This document shows positions 1 through 8,787 of a stretch of 64,000 nt of DNA, piece after piece. Below the pieces are notes generated by a model that was not told the origin of the DNA, made no database searches, and saw nothing but the letters and a program-made list of their open reading frames with translations. The stretch is taken from NCBI GenBank assembly GCA_000510425.1, contig AZKM01000025.1:98409-162408 (forward strand). Reading direction: 5' to 3'. Position 1 is the stretch's first letter. Every line of letters begins with the position of its first letter. The DNA is from Eubacterium nodatum ATCC 33099 (GTDB lineage: Bacteria; Bacillota; Clostridia; Peptostreptococcales; Anaerovoracaceae). The position numbers were made by a program, and so were the translations under genes.

Positions 1-8
1 ATATCCAT
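1..8 (-). CDS. Start of a gene running off the left edge
   Basis: Only the ATG and the next few bases lie in the window. An AGGAGG ribosome binding site (about 13-19, minus strand) sits five bases upstream of the ATG at 8, and a good promoter lies at 147-175 on the same strand. The product cannot be guessed from fewer than three codons. Confidence 0.5.
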
Positions 9-146
9 TAATTCCTCCTTAAATTAACATAGATGACAGAGATTGATATGATAAGTATAAATAAAGCATAATATATCTCATAATAAAATTTCATCCGTAA
101 GTAAAATTTCTAAGAGTGTTCCTAATATTTATCCTTATACACCTTC

Positions 147-175
147 ATTGTATCACTTATAAAGAGCAATATCAA
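147..175 (-). promoter_or_regulatory. Sigma-A promoter for the left-edge gene
   Basis: Minus strand reads TTGATA, a 17-base spacer, then TACAAT. It points to the gene beginning at position 8 and would give a leader of about 130 bases. The rest of 9-215 is AT-rich with no structure I recognise. Confidence 0.6.
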
Positions 176-215
176 TGTGCGAAAATGTGCTTCAAAATAG
201 TAGGGTAAGCAAAAA

Positions 216-1531
216 TCAATTTTTTGCTTCAAATCCCCACATAGTTCCATTGAAGGTTTTATAAATTGGTATATCCGGATATAATGCCTTGAAATACTCT
301 TGATTCAAATCTTTGTACCACTCTCCTTTACTACCCATATACCCCGTTATAATCAAATAATCAGGTTTAATTCGTTTCATGAAAAGATGCTCATTCTTAT
401 GGTATTCGGAAAAATATTTTTTATTTTCGCCTTCAATTATTTCTTTATAGTCTTTATCTCGCTTTCTTCTTTCTTCCCCCGTGCCGTGATGTGCGACTTT
501 ATAAAAAACCTTCTGCCTATCATCTGTGCTAAATAAATAATTTTTTATTCCATAATATAATGAGTTGGGATTGTTTTTGGCACTATCAGAGCTATCAATT
601 AAATATTTCCCTGTTTCGCAGAGTCCCGATTCATTCTGATTTTTTTTATTGCAACTGTCATAATTTCTCAACACTTTTTCTGCATTATATTGATAATCAC
701 CACCGAATACAACTTTATTTCCTCTTGTCTTAATAACAACCGCCATACTACCGTTGTTAATAGACTTTTTCTCAGAACCGCTCTTTTCCAAATTTGTCAT
801 TAAATCTCGAAAACTTTCGCTTATTGGCGGAATTATAACTAACTCAACATCATCTATCCCTAAGTTGATTCTTTGTAATGTCCCCTGTACAACTTTATAG
901 TCGTGTTTACCTTTATTGAGAGTAGAATGCTCCAGTACATAAATTGGGAAGTTCTTTTGTTTTTTATTTTTTATATAATTAACCCCATATTCTTTTGCTC
1001 CACGAACCCTAATGGCATCTTTTACAACTTTTCTCCCCCTTTCACTACGCACCCATGTATACATATTAGAGGAACCACTGGATCCTATGGATACTTTTTT
1101 ACACTTATACCTGGATCGAATAACATTATAATATAATTTGCCAATAGTTACTTTTTTCTTAGCTTTACCAGCGAGATGGTCAATTCCATATGCATGATCC
1201 GAATCATTGTGAGTTATTATTGCAAAATCAATATGTTTAATTTTTTGTTTTTAAGTTTTTTAAGGATACTATTACCACTATAATAGCCCATGTCTACCAA
1301 TATATATTTACTTTTTTTATTGCGTTCAATTTTTATTAAAGTGGAATCTCCACGATTAGTTAGCGTTTCAAATGTCAATTTGGTTTTTTTATCGGTAGTA
1401 ATATTAAGGTTACGGTTATCCTTTGAACTATCACCCCACGAAATTTTTTCACCATATGTTTTGGAACCGGCAGATAATATTATAAAAAATATGCAAATAA
1501 TATAAATTGGGAATTTTCTCTTAACTGTCAT
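216..1531 (-). pseudogene. ComEC-like secreted metallo-beta-lactamase-fold protein, frameshifted
   Basis: Two reading frames together make one protein of about 438 residues. Frame 1 (1531 down to 1217) gives a signal peptide and the first strands of the fold (TLIKIE...YILVDMG). Frame 2, open from about 1255 down to 216, begins with a metal-binding stretch resembling the family HxHxDH motif (THNDSDHAYG near 1190-1220) and continues with NNGSMAVVIK, a VFGGD motif, KVAHHGTG and a C-terminal LIITGY strand, in the order seen in ComEC/Rec2 hydrolase domains. No ATG precedes the metal motif in frame 2, so the two pieces cannot work separately. The shift, equal to one missing base, lies between about 1217 and 1255 among A5 and A6 runs on the coding strand. 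There are no membrane segments of a DNA channel, so this is an exported soluble hydrolase relative rather than ComEC itself. A sequencing indel is the main alternative to a true pseudogene. Confidence 0.7.
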
Positions 1532-1683
1532 AGTCGATGCCTCTTAATTTTCCTTTCTTTTAATCTCTTTATACTGTCTTATACATAATATCCATCTTTG
1601 TAATTTCTTTCCTTGAGATTGCATCACGTAATAACATGCTCATCTTATCGAAATGATTATCTCATATTCGTACCAATTAACAG

Positions 1684-2613
1684 TTATAACTTAAAATATC
1701 CAATCTCATCAAATTGACCTCCGTGAAATGTTATACTATTTGTCGCATAATAAAGCCGCTTTCTCAATACATTGCAACCTTCAATTTCAAATTTCTTTAC
1801 ATCTTTTCTTCGTGCTGTGTAACACTTTTCATAAGAAGCTGTTTTCTTCTCCAAAACTCCTTTCCAATCATATTTTAAAATTACAGATTTATTTTCATTT
1901 GACTGACCTGCCCAAAGCGGAACATATAGCTTTCCGTTATCAAACTCAATTCCTTGCCTAATATAATTGTTATATTTTTTTCCAAAATTTAAAGTTCCTA
2001 CATATTTTAAATCTGCTGTTTTCTTTGATTTAGAGACATCAATTGACACTGTATATATTTTCTTTGCAATTTTTACTATAAAAGTATACATTGTTCCCTT
2101 GGAAGATAATTTATCTACTCCTCCTACTCCGACAATTTTTCCCCGCAGCCTTAATTTATAATGCCCAACTGCCTTATACGTTAATTTCCCTGCCTTATTT
2201 TTATGAATCTCTATGTTGGTCAGATCTTGATTTGCCTTACTATTACCTTTTTCATATGTTGTCACTAATAAATGAGTATTACCTTTCTGTGAAAATGTAA
2301 CCATATCATTTGCATGACCAAATGCAGATGCATCTGAAGGCTTTATTGCTTTAATTTCCACAGGAGCTTTTTTCTTTCCTTTAACATCAGAACGATAAAG
2401 TTTATAAGCATTTCCTTCACCTTTATATCTCTGAATATAATAAGCATATCTACTTCCCACAGAAAAAGCCTGTGTATTGGTATATTTTTTATTTGCAATT
2501 GATACAACCCTATGTGTGACACCCTTTGCCTTAGCACTTATCGGAGTTGCACCTACAACTAGTATAACTGACATTAAAATACCGATAAGAATTTTTAATC
2601 TGCTCCCTTTCAT
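1684..2613 (-). CDS. Secreted protein of unknown function, possibly beta-propeller-like
   Basis: 309 residues with an N-terminal signal peptide (basic MKGSRLK, hydrophobic core about 8-22, cleavage likely after the Ala-rich stretch near 28). The mature part is Lys/Tyr-rich with repeated short strands such as YAYYIQRY, LYVPLWAG and RLYYATNS, plus a GHANDM motif near residue 100. This pattern recalls the extracellular beta-propeller proteins grouped with helveticin J, but the match is by eye and weak. The start is supported by GAGGAGG seven bases upstream. It is preceded on the same strand by the bcd-etfBA terminator, so it is probably a separate unit. Confidence 0.6.
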   Translation of the reverse strand: MKGSRLKILIGILMSVILVVGATPISAKAKGVTHRVVSIANKKYTNTQAFSVGSRYAYYIQRYKGEGNAYKLYRSDVKGKKKAPVEIKAIKPSDASAFGHANDMVTFSQKGNTHLLVTTYEKGNSKANQDLTNIEIHKNKAGKLTYKAVGHYKLRLRGKIVGVGGVDKLSSKGTMYTFIVKIAKKIYTVSIDVSKSKKTADLKYVGTLNFGKKYNNYIRQGIEFDNGKLYVPLWAGQSNENKSVILKYDWKGVLEKKTASYEKCYTARRKDVKKFEIEGCNVLRKRLYYATNSITFHGGQFDEIGYFKL

Positions 2614-2763
2614 CTTCTAACCTCCTCAATAATTTACTTTTTAAATATCTATTCCACTAATTATAGTATACGCTTCTCGACATAAATTCTATCTCTGGGA
2701 TAAAATAATTATAGAGAAAAGAAGAAATAAATGCTGAAGTAATAATTCATTTTCTAATAAAGT

Positions 2764-2787
2764 GGGGAAGTGCATCTGCACCTCCCC
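2764..2787 (-). terminator. Terminator of the bcd-etfB-etfA operon
   Basis: Minus strand: GGGGAGGTGCAGATGCACTTCCCC folds into a hairpin with near-perfect arms, followed by an AC and a short T-rich tail (TTTATT). It starts about 40 bases beyond the etfA stop codon. Confidence 0.7.
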
Positions 2788-2827
2788 GTAGTAATAATCG
2801 TTTCAAGTCTTGCTATGCAAGTCTTTC

Positions 2828-3931
2828 TTATTTTACTGAAGCATCAAATAGAGCTTCTGCGTTGTCCCACTCTTCAATCAGTTCAGGAATAACCTTGTAC
2901 AGGTCACCAACTATACCGTAGTCAGCAACTTCAAATATAGGAGCATCTGCATCCTTGTTGATAGCTACTATAATATCTGAATTCTGCATACCTGCAAGAT
3001 GCTGGATAGCACCTGAAATTCCGCAGGCAAAATAGATTTTAGGCTTAACCGTTGTACCTGTCTGCCCAACCTGGTGTGAATGATCAATCCAGCCTGAATC
3101 AACAGCAGCACGGGAAGCACCTACAACTCCTCCAACTTTGTCTGCAAACTTCTTTATCAGTTCAAATCCTGTTTCATCACCAAGTCCACGACCACCTGAA
3201 CAGATGATATCTGCATCTGTCAATGAAACCAGCTCTTTAGCAGACTTAACGATGTCAACAATCTTAACATTCAAATCTGATTCTGAAATCGAAGGAGTGA
3301 TTCTGATGATTTCACCTGTGGCTCCCTCTCTCTTCTCAATCTTCTGCATAACGCCCGGACGAACGGTAGCCATCTGAGGTCTGCTGTTAGGGCATATGAT
3401 CGTAGCCATAAGGTTTCCACCGAATGCCGGACGAGTCATCTTAAGTCCCTTGTCAGGATCGTCAGCTTTAAGTGTAGCTGTGTTTAGAGTTGTGTTTTCT
3501 TCAGCAAACTTAATATATTCTGCAACTGATACATCAAGATGTGTGCAGTCAGCTGTAAGACCGGTATTAAGTCTTGCGGCAACACGAGGTGCCAAGTCTC
3601 TTCCGATATGTGTAGCACCGTACATGAAGATCGATGGTTTTATTTCATTAACTGCATCAACGATAACCTTTGTGTAAGCATCTGTTGTGTAGTTCTTCAG
3701 CAATGCGTCTTCGATGTAATAAACTGTGTCAGCACCGTATTCGAAACATTCCTTAGCCAGGCTGTCTACTTTGTCACCAACCAGCAGAGCACAAACTTTA
3801 GTTGTGTCGTCAATGTCCTTAGCAAGCTTTGTAGCTTCACCCAATAGTTCCAGAGCTACATTCATGAGTTTTCCGTCACGCTGTTCAACGAAAACCCAAA
3901 TATTTCTGTAATCGTCAAAATTATTTGCCAT
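2828..3931 (-). CDS. etfA: Electron transfer flavoprotein alpha subunit
   Basis: 367 residues, slightly longer than a typical EtfA. It takes part in electron transfer with EtfB and butyryl-CoA dehydrogenase; in clostridia this complex is known to couple crotonyl-CoA reduction to ferredoxin reduction by NADH. The N-terminal alpha/beta domain is followed by the conserved C-terminal FAD-binding domain with SGGRGLG (245-251), [10 protein letters not shown] (271-280), [12 protein letters not shown] (286-297) and [12 protein letters not shown] (304-315). It is the last gene of the operon, 17 bases behind etfB, and a hairpin terminator follows. No ferredoxin-like N-terminal extension is present. Confidence 0.96.
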   Translation of the reverse strand: MANNFDDYRNIWVFVEQRDGKLMNVALELLGEATKLAKDIDDTTKVCALLVGDKVDSLAKECFEYGADTVYYIEDALLKNYTTDAYTKVIVDAVNEIKPSIFMYGATHIGRDLAPRVAARLNTGLTADCTHLDVSVAEYIKFAEENTTLNTATLKADDPDKGLKMTRPAFGGNLMATIICPNSRPQMATVRPGVMQKIEKREGATGEIIRITPSISESDLNVKIVDIVKSAKELVSLTDADIICSGGRGLGDETGFELIKKFADKVGGVVGASRAAVDSGWIDHSHQVGQTGTTVKPKIYFACGISGAIQHLAGMQNSDIIVAINKDADAPIFEVADYGIVGDLYKVIPELIEEWDNAEALFDASVK

Positions 3932-3948
3932 GATTATTGATCCTCCTC

Positions 3949-4743
3949 CTAAATAACGTGCTTCTTCTTCAAGTCGATCAGCAAGTTCTTAGCAATATCC
4001 TTTTCGGAGTCGCCTTCAACGGTAACACCTTTCCCCTTTGGCTTTGGTGTGAATGAACGGAATACATTTGTTGGGGAAGCTTTCAGACCAACGATTGTTC
4101 TGTCAACATTTACATCATCAGCACTCCAAACTTTAATATCCTTTTCATCGAAAATTCTGCCAATGTTCATGTATCTTGGTGTATTCAGCTCCTTGATGCA
4201 AGTTAGCATACAAGGCGTGTTTACCTTCAATACTTCATAGCCGTCTTCCAACTGTCTATGAACTGTGACCTCTTTCAGGTCATCGGAGATTTCGAATTTT
4301 TCTACGTATGTAACCTGCGGAAGACCGATCTTTTCTGCAATCTGTGGACCTACCTGTGCAGTATCTCCGTCGATAGCCTGTCTTCCTGCAAAGATCATGT
4401 CATATTCACCGTAAGTTTTGATTGTAGCTGCAATAGCATTTGATGTAGCCCATGTATCGGACCCTCCAACTGCTCTGTCTGACAGAAGAATTCCTTCATC
4501 AGCTCCCATTGCAATACATTCAAACAACATTTCCTGAGCCTGTGGAGGACCCATAGAAACTACTGTTACATGAACATCGTCAAACTTATCTTTAATCTTT
4601 AATGCTTCTTCTAAAGCGTTAGCATCATCGTTGTTCAAAATACTTGGAACACCGTCACGAATCAATGTACCGGTTTCCGGATTGATTTTAATCTCATTTG
4701 TATCAGGAACTTGCTTTGCGCAAACTAGAATCTTAAATGCCAT
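3949..4743 (-). CDS. etfB: Electron transfer flavoprotein beta subunit
   Basis: 264 residues, normal length. EtfB holds the second flavin (FAD in bifurcating clostridial enzymes) and the NADH site. Visible family features are the N-terminal [23 protein letters not shown] (37-48) and the nucleotide-binding [15 protein letters not shown] (119-133), a signature of EtfB. It lies 18 bases after bcd and before etfA, the usual bcd-etfB-etfA order. A GGAGG-type site (AGGAGGAAAT) precedes the ATG. Confidence 0.96.
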   Translation of the reverse strand: MAFKILVCAKQVPDTNEIKINPETGTLIRDGVPSILNNDDANALEEALKIKDKFDDVHVTVVSMGPPQAQEMLFECIAMGADEGILLSDRAVGGSDTWATSNAIAATIKTYGEYDMIFAGRQAIDGDTAQVGPQIAEKIGLPQVTYVEKFEISDDLKEVTVHRQLEDGYEVLKVNTPCMLTCIKELNTPRYMNIGRIFDEKDIKVWSADDVNVDRTIVGLKASPTNVFRSFTPKPKGKGVTVEGDSEKDIAKNLLIDLKKKHVI

Positions 4744-4761
4744 TTCTATTTCCTCCTATAC

Positions 4762-5904
4762 TTATTTAAAAGTTCTTGCTGCAATTACCAATTTCTGAAC
4801 TTCTGAAGTACCTTCATAGATTTCAGTAATCTTGGCATCTCTCATCATTCTTTCAACCGGATAATCCGCTGTGTATCCATATCCGCCATGGAACTGTACG
4901 CACTTAGTCGTTACCGCCATTGCAGTTTCAGCTGCAAATAGCTTAGCCATAGCAGCCGCTTCACCGTAATCAGCACCGGCATCCTCTAAGAATGCAGCTT
5001 TGTAAACCAAAAGTCTGGCAGCTTCAATTCTAGTCTTCATCTCAGCCATTTCGAACTGAAGAGCCTGGAACTGTGATAATCTTCTACCGAACTGTTTTCT
5101 TGACTTCATGTATTCAACTGTTACATCAAATGCACCCTGTGCAAGTCCAAGTGCCTGTGAAGCAATTCCGATACGACCTCCATCCAATGTTGACATAGCA
5201 ACCTTGAAGCCCTGTCCGACCTTAGCAAGAAGTCTGTCCTTAGGAATTCTGCAGTTCTGGAAAATAAGTTCTGTTGTTGAAGAACCGTGAATACCCATCT
5301 TATCCTCTGTCTTGCCGATTGAGAATCCCGGATCGCCCTTCTCTACGATGAATGCAGAGATACCTCCACGAGTACCCTTTGACTTGTCTGTCATTGCCAT
5401 CACTACGAAAATATCAGCATATCCACCGTTTGTGATAAATACCTTTGCACCGTTAAGCACATATTCGTCTCCGTCCAAATCTGCTCTAGTCTGCTGTCCT
5501 GCTGCATCAGTACCTGCATTAGGCTCTGTCAGACCGAAAGCTCCCAGTGTCTTTCCTGCCAACAAGTCAGGAAGATACTTCTTTTTCTGGTCTTCTGTAC
5601 CAAACTTGTAAATAGGCCAGCAGCAAAGTGATGTGTGAGCTGATACTATTACGGCAGTTGAACCGCAAACTCTTGCCAGTTCCTCAACAGTGATTGCATA
5701 CGCAACCTCATCTCCGCCAGCTCCGCCGTACTCTTTAGGAAAAGGAATTCCCATCATACCGTACTTAGCCATCTTTTCTACAGTTTCAACAGGGAATCTA
5801 TGTTCCTTGTCAATGTCTGCAGCGATAGGTTCAACTTCGGTTTCAGCAAATTCTCTTACCATTTTTCTTACGAATTCCTGTTCCTTCGTTAGTTGAAAGT
5901 TCAT
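4762..5904 (-). CDS. bcd: Butyryl-CoA dehydrogenase (short-chain acyl-CoA dehydrogenase)
   Basis: 380 residues. This FAD enzyme interconverts butyryl-CoA and crotonyl-CoA. The acyl-CoA dehydrogenase signature LTEPNAGTDA (125-134), the FAD-contact QFHGGYGY (337-344) and the catalytic base Glu364 in IYEGTSE are all visible. The next two genes are etfB and etfA, so the product likely acts as the Bcd-Etf complex of butyrate formation. Crotonase, hydroxybutyryl-CoA dehydrogenase and thiolase genes are not nearby, unlike the classic clostridial bcs operon. The start is fixed by AAGGAGG seven bases upstream. Substrate could be another short acyl-CoA; butyryl is favoured by the context. Confidence 0.9.
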   Translation of the reverse strand: MNFQLTKEQEFVRKMVREFAETEVEPIAADIDKEHRFPVETVEKMAKYGMMGIPFPKEYGGAGGDEVAYAITVEELARVCGSTAVIVSAHTSLCCWPIYKFGTEDQKKKYLPDLLAGKTLGAFGLTEPNAGTDAAGQQTRADLDGDEYVLNGAKVFITNGGYADIFVVMAMTDKSKGTRGGISAFIVEKGDPGFSIGKTEDKMGIHGSSTTELIFQNCRIPKDRLLAKVGQGFKVAMSTLDGGRIGIASQALGLAQGAFDVTVEYMKSRKQFGRRLSQFQALQFEMAEMKTRIEAARLLVYKAAFLEDAGADYGEAAAMAKLFAAETAMAVTTKCVQFHGGYGYTADYPVERMMRDAKITEIYEGTSEVQKLVIAARTFK

Positions 5905-6033
5905 GTAAATGCCTCCTTAAATTATAATCACGGTCCCTACTCCTCAAGGGATGTTTCATAACCGTTTAGCGTAAATGCGACAATCGTTAAAACAAAAGTT
6001 TATTTTTTAACAATTGCTGTCAGCACTATTACT

Positions 6034-6062
6034 AGTTAAACATGTTTAGTCAGTTTTTGCAA
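6034..6062 (-). promoter_or_regulatory. Possible bcd promoter with overlapping palindrome
   Basis: Minus strand TTGCAA, 17 bases, TTAACT; the -10 is weak. The perfect palindrome TAAACATGTTTA (6037-6048) overlaps the -10 and could be an operator. The stretch 5905-6177 otherwise holds an AACTTT/AAAGTT inverted repeat near 6075 and no gene. Confidence 0.35.
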
Positions 6063-6177
6063 GTGGTTTTTAACTTTTTATAAAGTTGACTCACAATAAA
6101 TTGACATGATTCCAAAACGAATCACTTTGCCGGAAAAATACTTCCATTTTACATCAAACAAGTCCTGATATGTTATC

Positions 6178-6223
6178 ACAAAAAATAGGATATTGTGTTA
6201 TTCTATTGCATAACACAATATCC
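6178..6223 (-). terminator. Terminator of the cysteine desulfurase-thiI unit
   Basis: GGATATTGTGTTA (6188-6200) and TAACACAATATCC (6211-6223) form a perfect 13-bp stem with a 10-base loop. On the minus strand it is followed by a TATTTTTTG tail. It lies about 130 bases beyond the thiI stop; the sequence between holds only a short AATCTTGAAGATT repeat. Confidence 0.8.
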
Positions 6224-6356
6224 TTACTGCCATTAAATTCTAAGCATCCGTCTTTAGTTGTCAAAATCTATCAACATCAGTCTCAATCTTCAAGATTGTT
6301 TTTCAGCAGTCAATATCAAACTCAATCTTTAAATACAGACTTTCCGGTGATTGCCT

Positions 6357-7538
6357 TTAAGCATCGATAAAAACAGTTTCGGCAGATTTAACTGCTTCAT
6401 CCACCAGTTCTTTCACATTCAGCTTTGATTCAGATTCTTGTATTTGGAAAAGCTTCGGCTTGGTTGTAGGGTGCTTGGGCAGGAAAACAGTACAGCAGTC
6501 CTCATAAGGTTCTATGGATTTCTCATATGTTCCGATTTCTTTAGCCTTGTCCATTATATCCACCTTGTCCATGGCAATAAGCGGTCTCATAACCGGCATA
6601 GAAACGCAGCTGTCCGTCACCACTAAAGCCTCTGCCGTCTGGCTGGCAACCTGCCCCAGATTTTCACCTGTAATCAGCATCATACATCCTGTTTTTTCTG
6701 CCACTTTCTCTGCAATTCGCATCATGAATCTGCGAACTAAAATCGTGGTTTCCTCCTCCGGACAGTTCATAACTATCTGCTCCTGGATGGGAAGCAGATT
6801 TATTACATGTACTTTCATTTTTCCACTATATGATGCCACAATGCCTGCCAGTTCCTCTACTTTTTGCTGTGCTCTGGGACTGGTATAGGGATAACTGTGA
6901 AAATGAACAGCTTCCAGCACCATTCCCCGTTTTGCCATCATCCAGGCGGCAACCGGACTGTCAATGCCTCCTGACAGAAGCACCATTCCTTTTCCGTTGG
7001 TACCTAAAGGCAACCCCCCGAATCCCGAAATTTTCTCATCATAAATATAAGTCCTGTCCCTTCTTAAGTCAACGAAAAGTCTGCAGTCAGGATTGTGTAC
7101 ATCCACTTTCAGAACTCTGCAACCGATCAAAACCTTTGCTCCAATAATCCTCGCTATCTCCGGAGATTTAACCGGAAACGCCTTGTCAGCCCTTTTCGCT
7201 TCTACTTTAAAAGTTTTTATTCTTCGTTCATCAATTTGCTTTTTCATAAAGCAAACTGCCGCTTCGCCAATTTTATCCAAATCGCCGGGTGCTTCCATCG
7301 CCGGGCTTATGGATGCAACACCGAAAACCTTAGAAACCGGTTTTATAATTTCTTCTGTGGAGTAACTCTTATCACTCCTAATGAAGATTAAACCTTCCTG
7401 CCTTTTTACTTCAATCCCCTTAAGCCCCTTCAAGTTCTTCTTTATACGTTCTACCAGAGTTTTCTCAAAATACGGTTTGTTCATTCCCTTTAATGCGATT
7501 TCACCGCATCGCACAATATATATATTTTGTTCGTTCAT
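6357..7538 (-). CDS. thiI: tRNA sulfurtransferase ThiI (4-thiouridine and thiamine)
   Basis: 393 residues: ferredoxin-like and THUMP region (about 1-165), then a PP-loop ATP pyrophosphatase domain with LLSGGIDSPVA (187-197). ThiI adenylates U8 of tRNA and inserts sulfur to give 4-thiouridine; some members also supply sulfur for the thiazole of thiamine. The C-terminal rhodanese domain of the E. coli protein is absent, as in Bacillus, where a dedicated cysteine desulfurase beside thiI donates the sulfur. Such a gene lies directly upstream here (57 bases away), so the pair probably forms that system. Confidence 0.95.
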   Translation of the reverse strand: MNEQNIYIVRCGEIALKGMNKPYFEKTLVERIKKNLKGLKGIEVKRQEGLIFIRSDKSYSTEEIIKPVSKVFGVASISPAMEAPGDLDKIGEAAVCFMKKQIDERRIKTFKVEAKRADKAFPVKSPEIARIIGAKVLIGCRVLKVDVHNPDCRLFVDLRRDRTYIYDEKISGFGGLPLGTNGKGMVLLSGGIDSPVAAWMMAKRGMVLEAVHFHSYPYTSPRAQQKVEELAGIVASYSGKMKVHVINLLPIQEQIVMNCPEEETTILVRRFMMRIAEKVAEKTGCMMLITGENLGQVASQTAEALVVTDSCVSMPVMRPLIAMDKVDIMDKAKEIGTYEKSIEPYEDCCTVFLPKHPTTKPKLFQIQESESKLNVKELVDEAVKSAETVFIDA

Positions 7539-7594
7539 AGATCCTGCTTCCTGCCTTCCTATCCGCCCTGTATATAATTTTCATAGCAAGCAAA

Positions 7595-8731
7595 CTATCT
7601 AAAGCTTCCCAGTTTTCTAAAACCGGCAACTGCTGCCTTTGTTTTTTCAATAGTTATATCGATTTCCTCCGGAGTATTATATCCGGATACACTGAACCTT
7701 ATTGCACTATCAATTTCTTTTTCGCTGCATCCAATGGCTGAAAGCACATGGCTTTTCCCCTTTTTATTGGATGAGCATGCAGAACCGGTTGAAACAAAAA
7801 TTCCTTTCGACTCAAGAGTATGCAACAGCACTTCTCCCCTTGTGCCCAAAAAAGATACATTTAAGATGCTGCCTGTACTGATTGTTTCATCTTCACTTCC
7901 GTTTATCTTTATATCGGAAATTTCCGACTTAAGACCCTCTAAAAGTCTGCGCTTCAGAAGTCTAAGATGTTCTGCACCATCATAGGCCATTTCTACAGCC
8001 TTTCCAAAACCTATAATCCCGTTTATATTTTCAGTTCCCGATCGTATTCCACGTTCCTGACCGCCGCCAAGCATCATGGCGTTAATCTTGGAACCTTTCC
8101 TTACTGCTATCGCACCCACGCCCTTTGGTCCGTGAATCTTGTGAGCACTTATGGATATAAAGTCTGCACCGCATCCTCTTAAATTAATTTTTCCGAAACC
8201 CTGAACAGCATCTGTATGGAAAAGAGCACCTTGATCATGTGCCATTTCCGCCATCTTTTCTATAGGCAAGACAGTACCGATTTCATTATTTACAGCCATT
8301 ACCGATACCAATATAGTTTTACGGTTCAAAGCTTCTTCATATTGCTTGAGGATAGGTATACCTCGTTTGTCCACATCAATATATACGACTTCAAACCCCA
8401 TTTTTTCCAGCTTTCTGCATGGTTCGAGAACCGCCGGATGTTCAATCTTCGTTGTTATGATTTGCTTGCCATCTCTCTTCCTTGCATCTGCTACACCGAA
8501 GAGTGCCAAATTGTCACTTTCAGTTCCCCCTGATGTAAAAAAAATCTCGCTGTCACTAAAGCCTATCGACTTTGCAATTTCTCCTCTTACATCATTTATT
8601 CTATTCTGTACTGTTCTTCCAAGTTCATGCAGCGATGACGGATTTCCGAAATCCTCTTCAAAAGACCTGATCATCACCTCTGTAACTTCTTTTGATTGTT
8701 TAGTTGTAGAACTGTTATCCAAATATATCAT
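7595..8731 (-). CDS. Cysteine desulfurase (IscS/NifS class V aminotransferase), partner of ThiI
   Basis: 378 residues when started at the ATG at 8731 (MIYLDNSSTT, the usual family start). A GTG nine codons upstream is also open but lies inside the preceding hairpin. The enzyme removes sulfur from L-cysteine with PLP, leaving a persulfide on Cys319 (SACSS); the PLP lysine is Lys198 in SAHKIHGPKG. HPAV and TGSACS motifs are intact. Being next to thiI and away from an iscU gene points to tRNA thiolation rather than general Fe-S assembly, as with Bacillus NifZ. The ribosome site GTGGGGAAAT is modest. Confidence 0.92.
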   Translation of the reverse strand: MIYLDNSSTTKQSKEVTEVMIRSFEEDFGNPSSLHELGRTVQNRINDVRGEIAKSIGFSDSEIFFTSGGTESDNLALFGVADARKRDGKQIITTKIEHPAVLEPCRKLEKMGFEVVYIDVDKRGIPILKQYEEALNRKTILVSVMAVNNEIGTVLPIEKMAEMAHDQGALFHTDAVQGFGKINLRGCGADFISISAHKIHGPKGVGAIAVRKGSKINAMMLGGGQERGIRSGTENINGIIGFGKAVEMAYDGAEHLRLLKRRLLEGLKSEISDIKINGSEDETISTGSILNVSFLGTRGEVLLHTLESKGIFVSTGSACSSNKKGKSHVLSAIGCSEKEIDSAIRFSVSGYNTPEEIDITIEKTKAAVAGFRKLGSFR

Positions 8732-8749
8732 ATTTCCCCACATAACAAC

Positions 8750-8777
8750 TTGCCCCACACCAAAGGATGCGGGGCAA
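8750..8777 (-). terminator. Hairpin between rny and the desulfurase gene
   Basis: Minus strand arms TTGCCCCGCA and TGTGGGGCAA pair fully with one G-U. It begins ten bases past the rny stop. No T-run follows, so it may be a weak terminator, an mRNA-stabilising stem or an attenuator in front of the desulfurase gene. Confidence 0.5.
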
Positions 8778-8787
8778 CTAAAATTTT

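Noticed and set aside
1217..1255. Programmed frameshift in the ComEC-like gene
   Set aside because: The A runs are out of phase with the X-XXY-YYZ rule, so mutation or sequencing error is the simpler reading.
5990..6015. Rex operator upstream of bcd
   Set aside because: TTGTTAA half-sites occur, but no full TTGTTAA-N4-TTAACAA palindrome is present.
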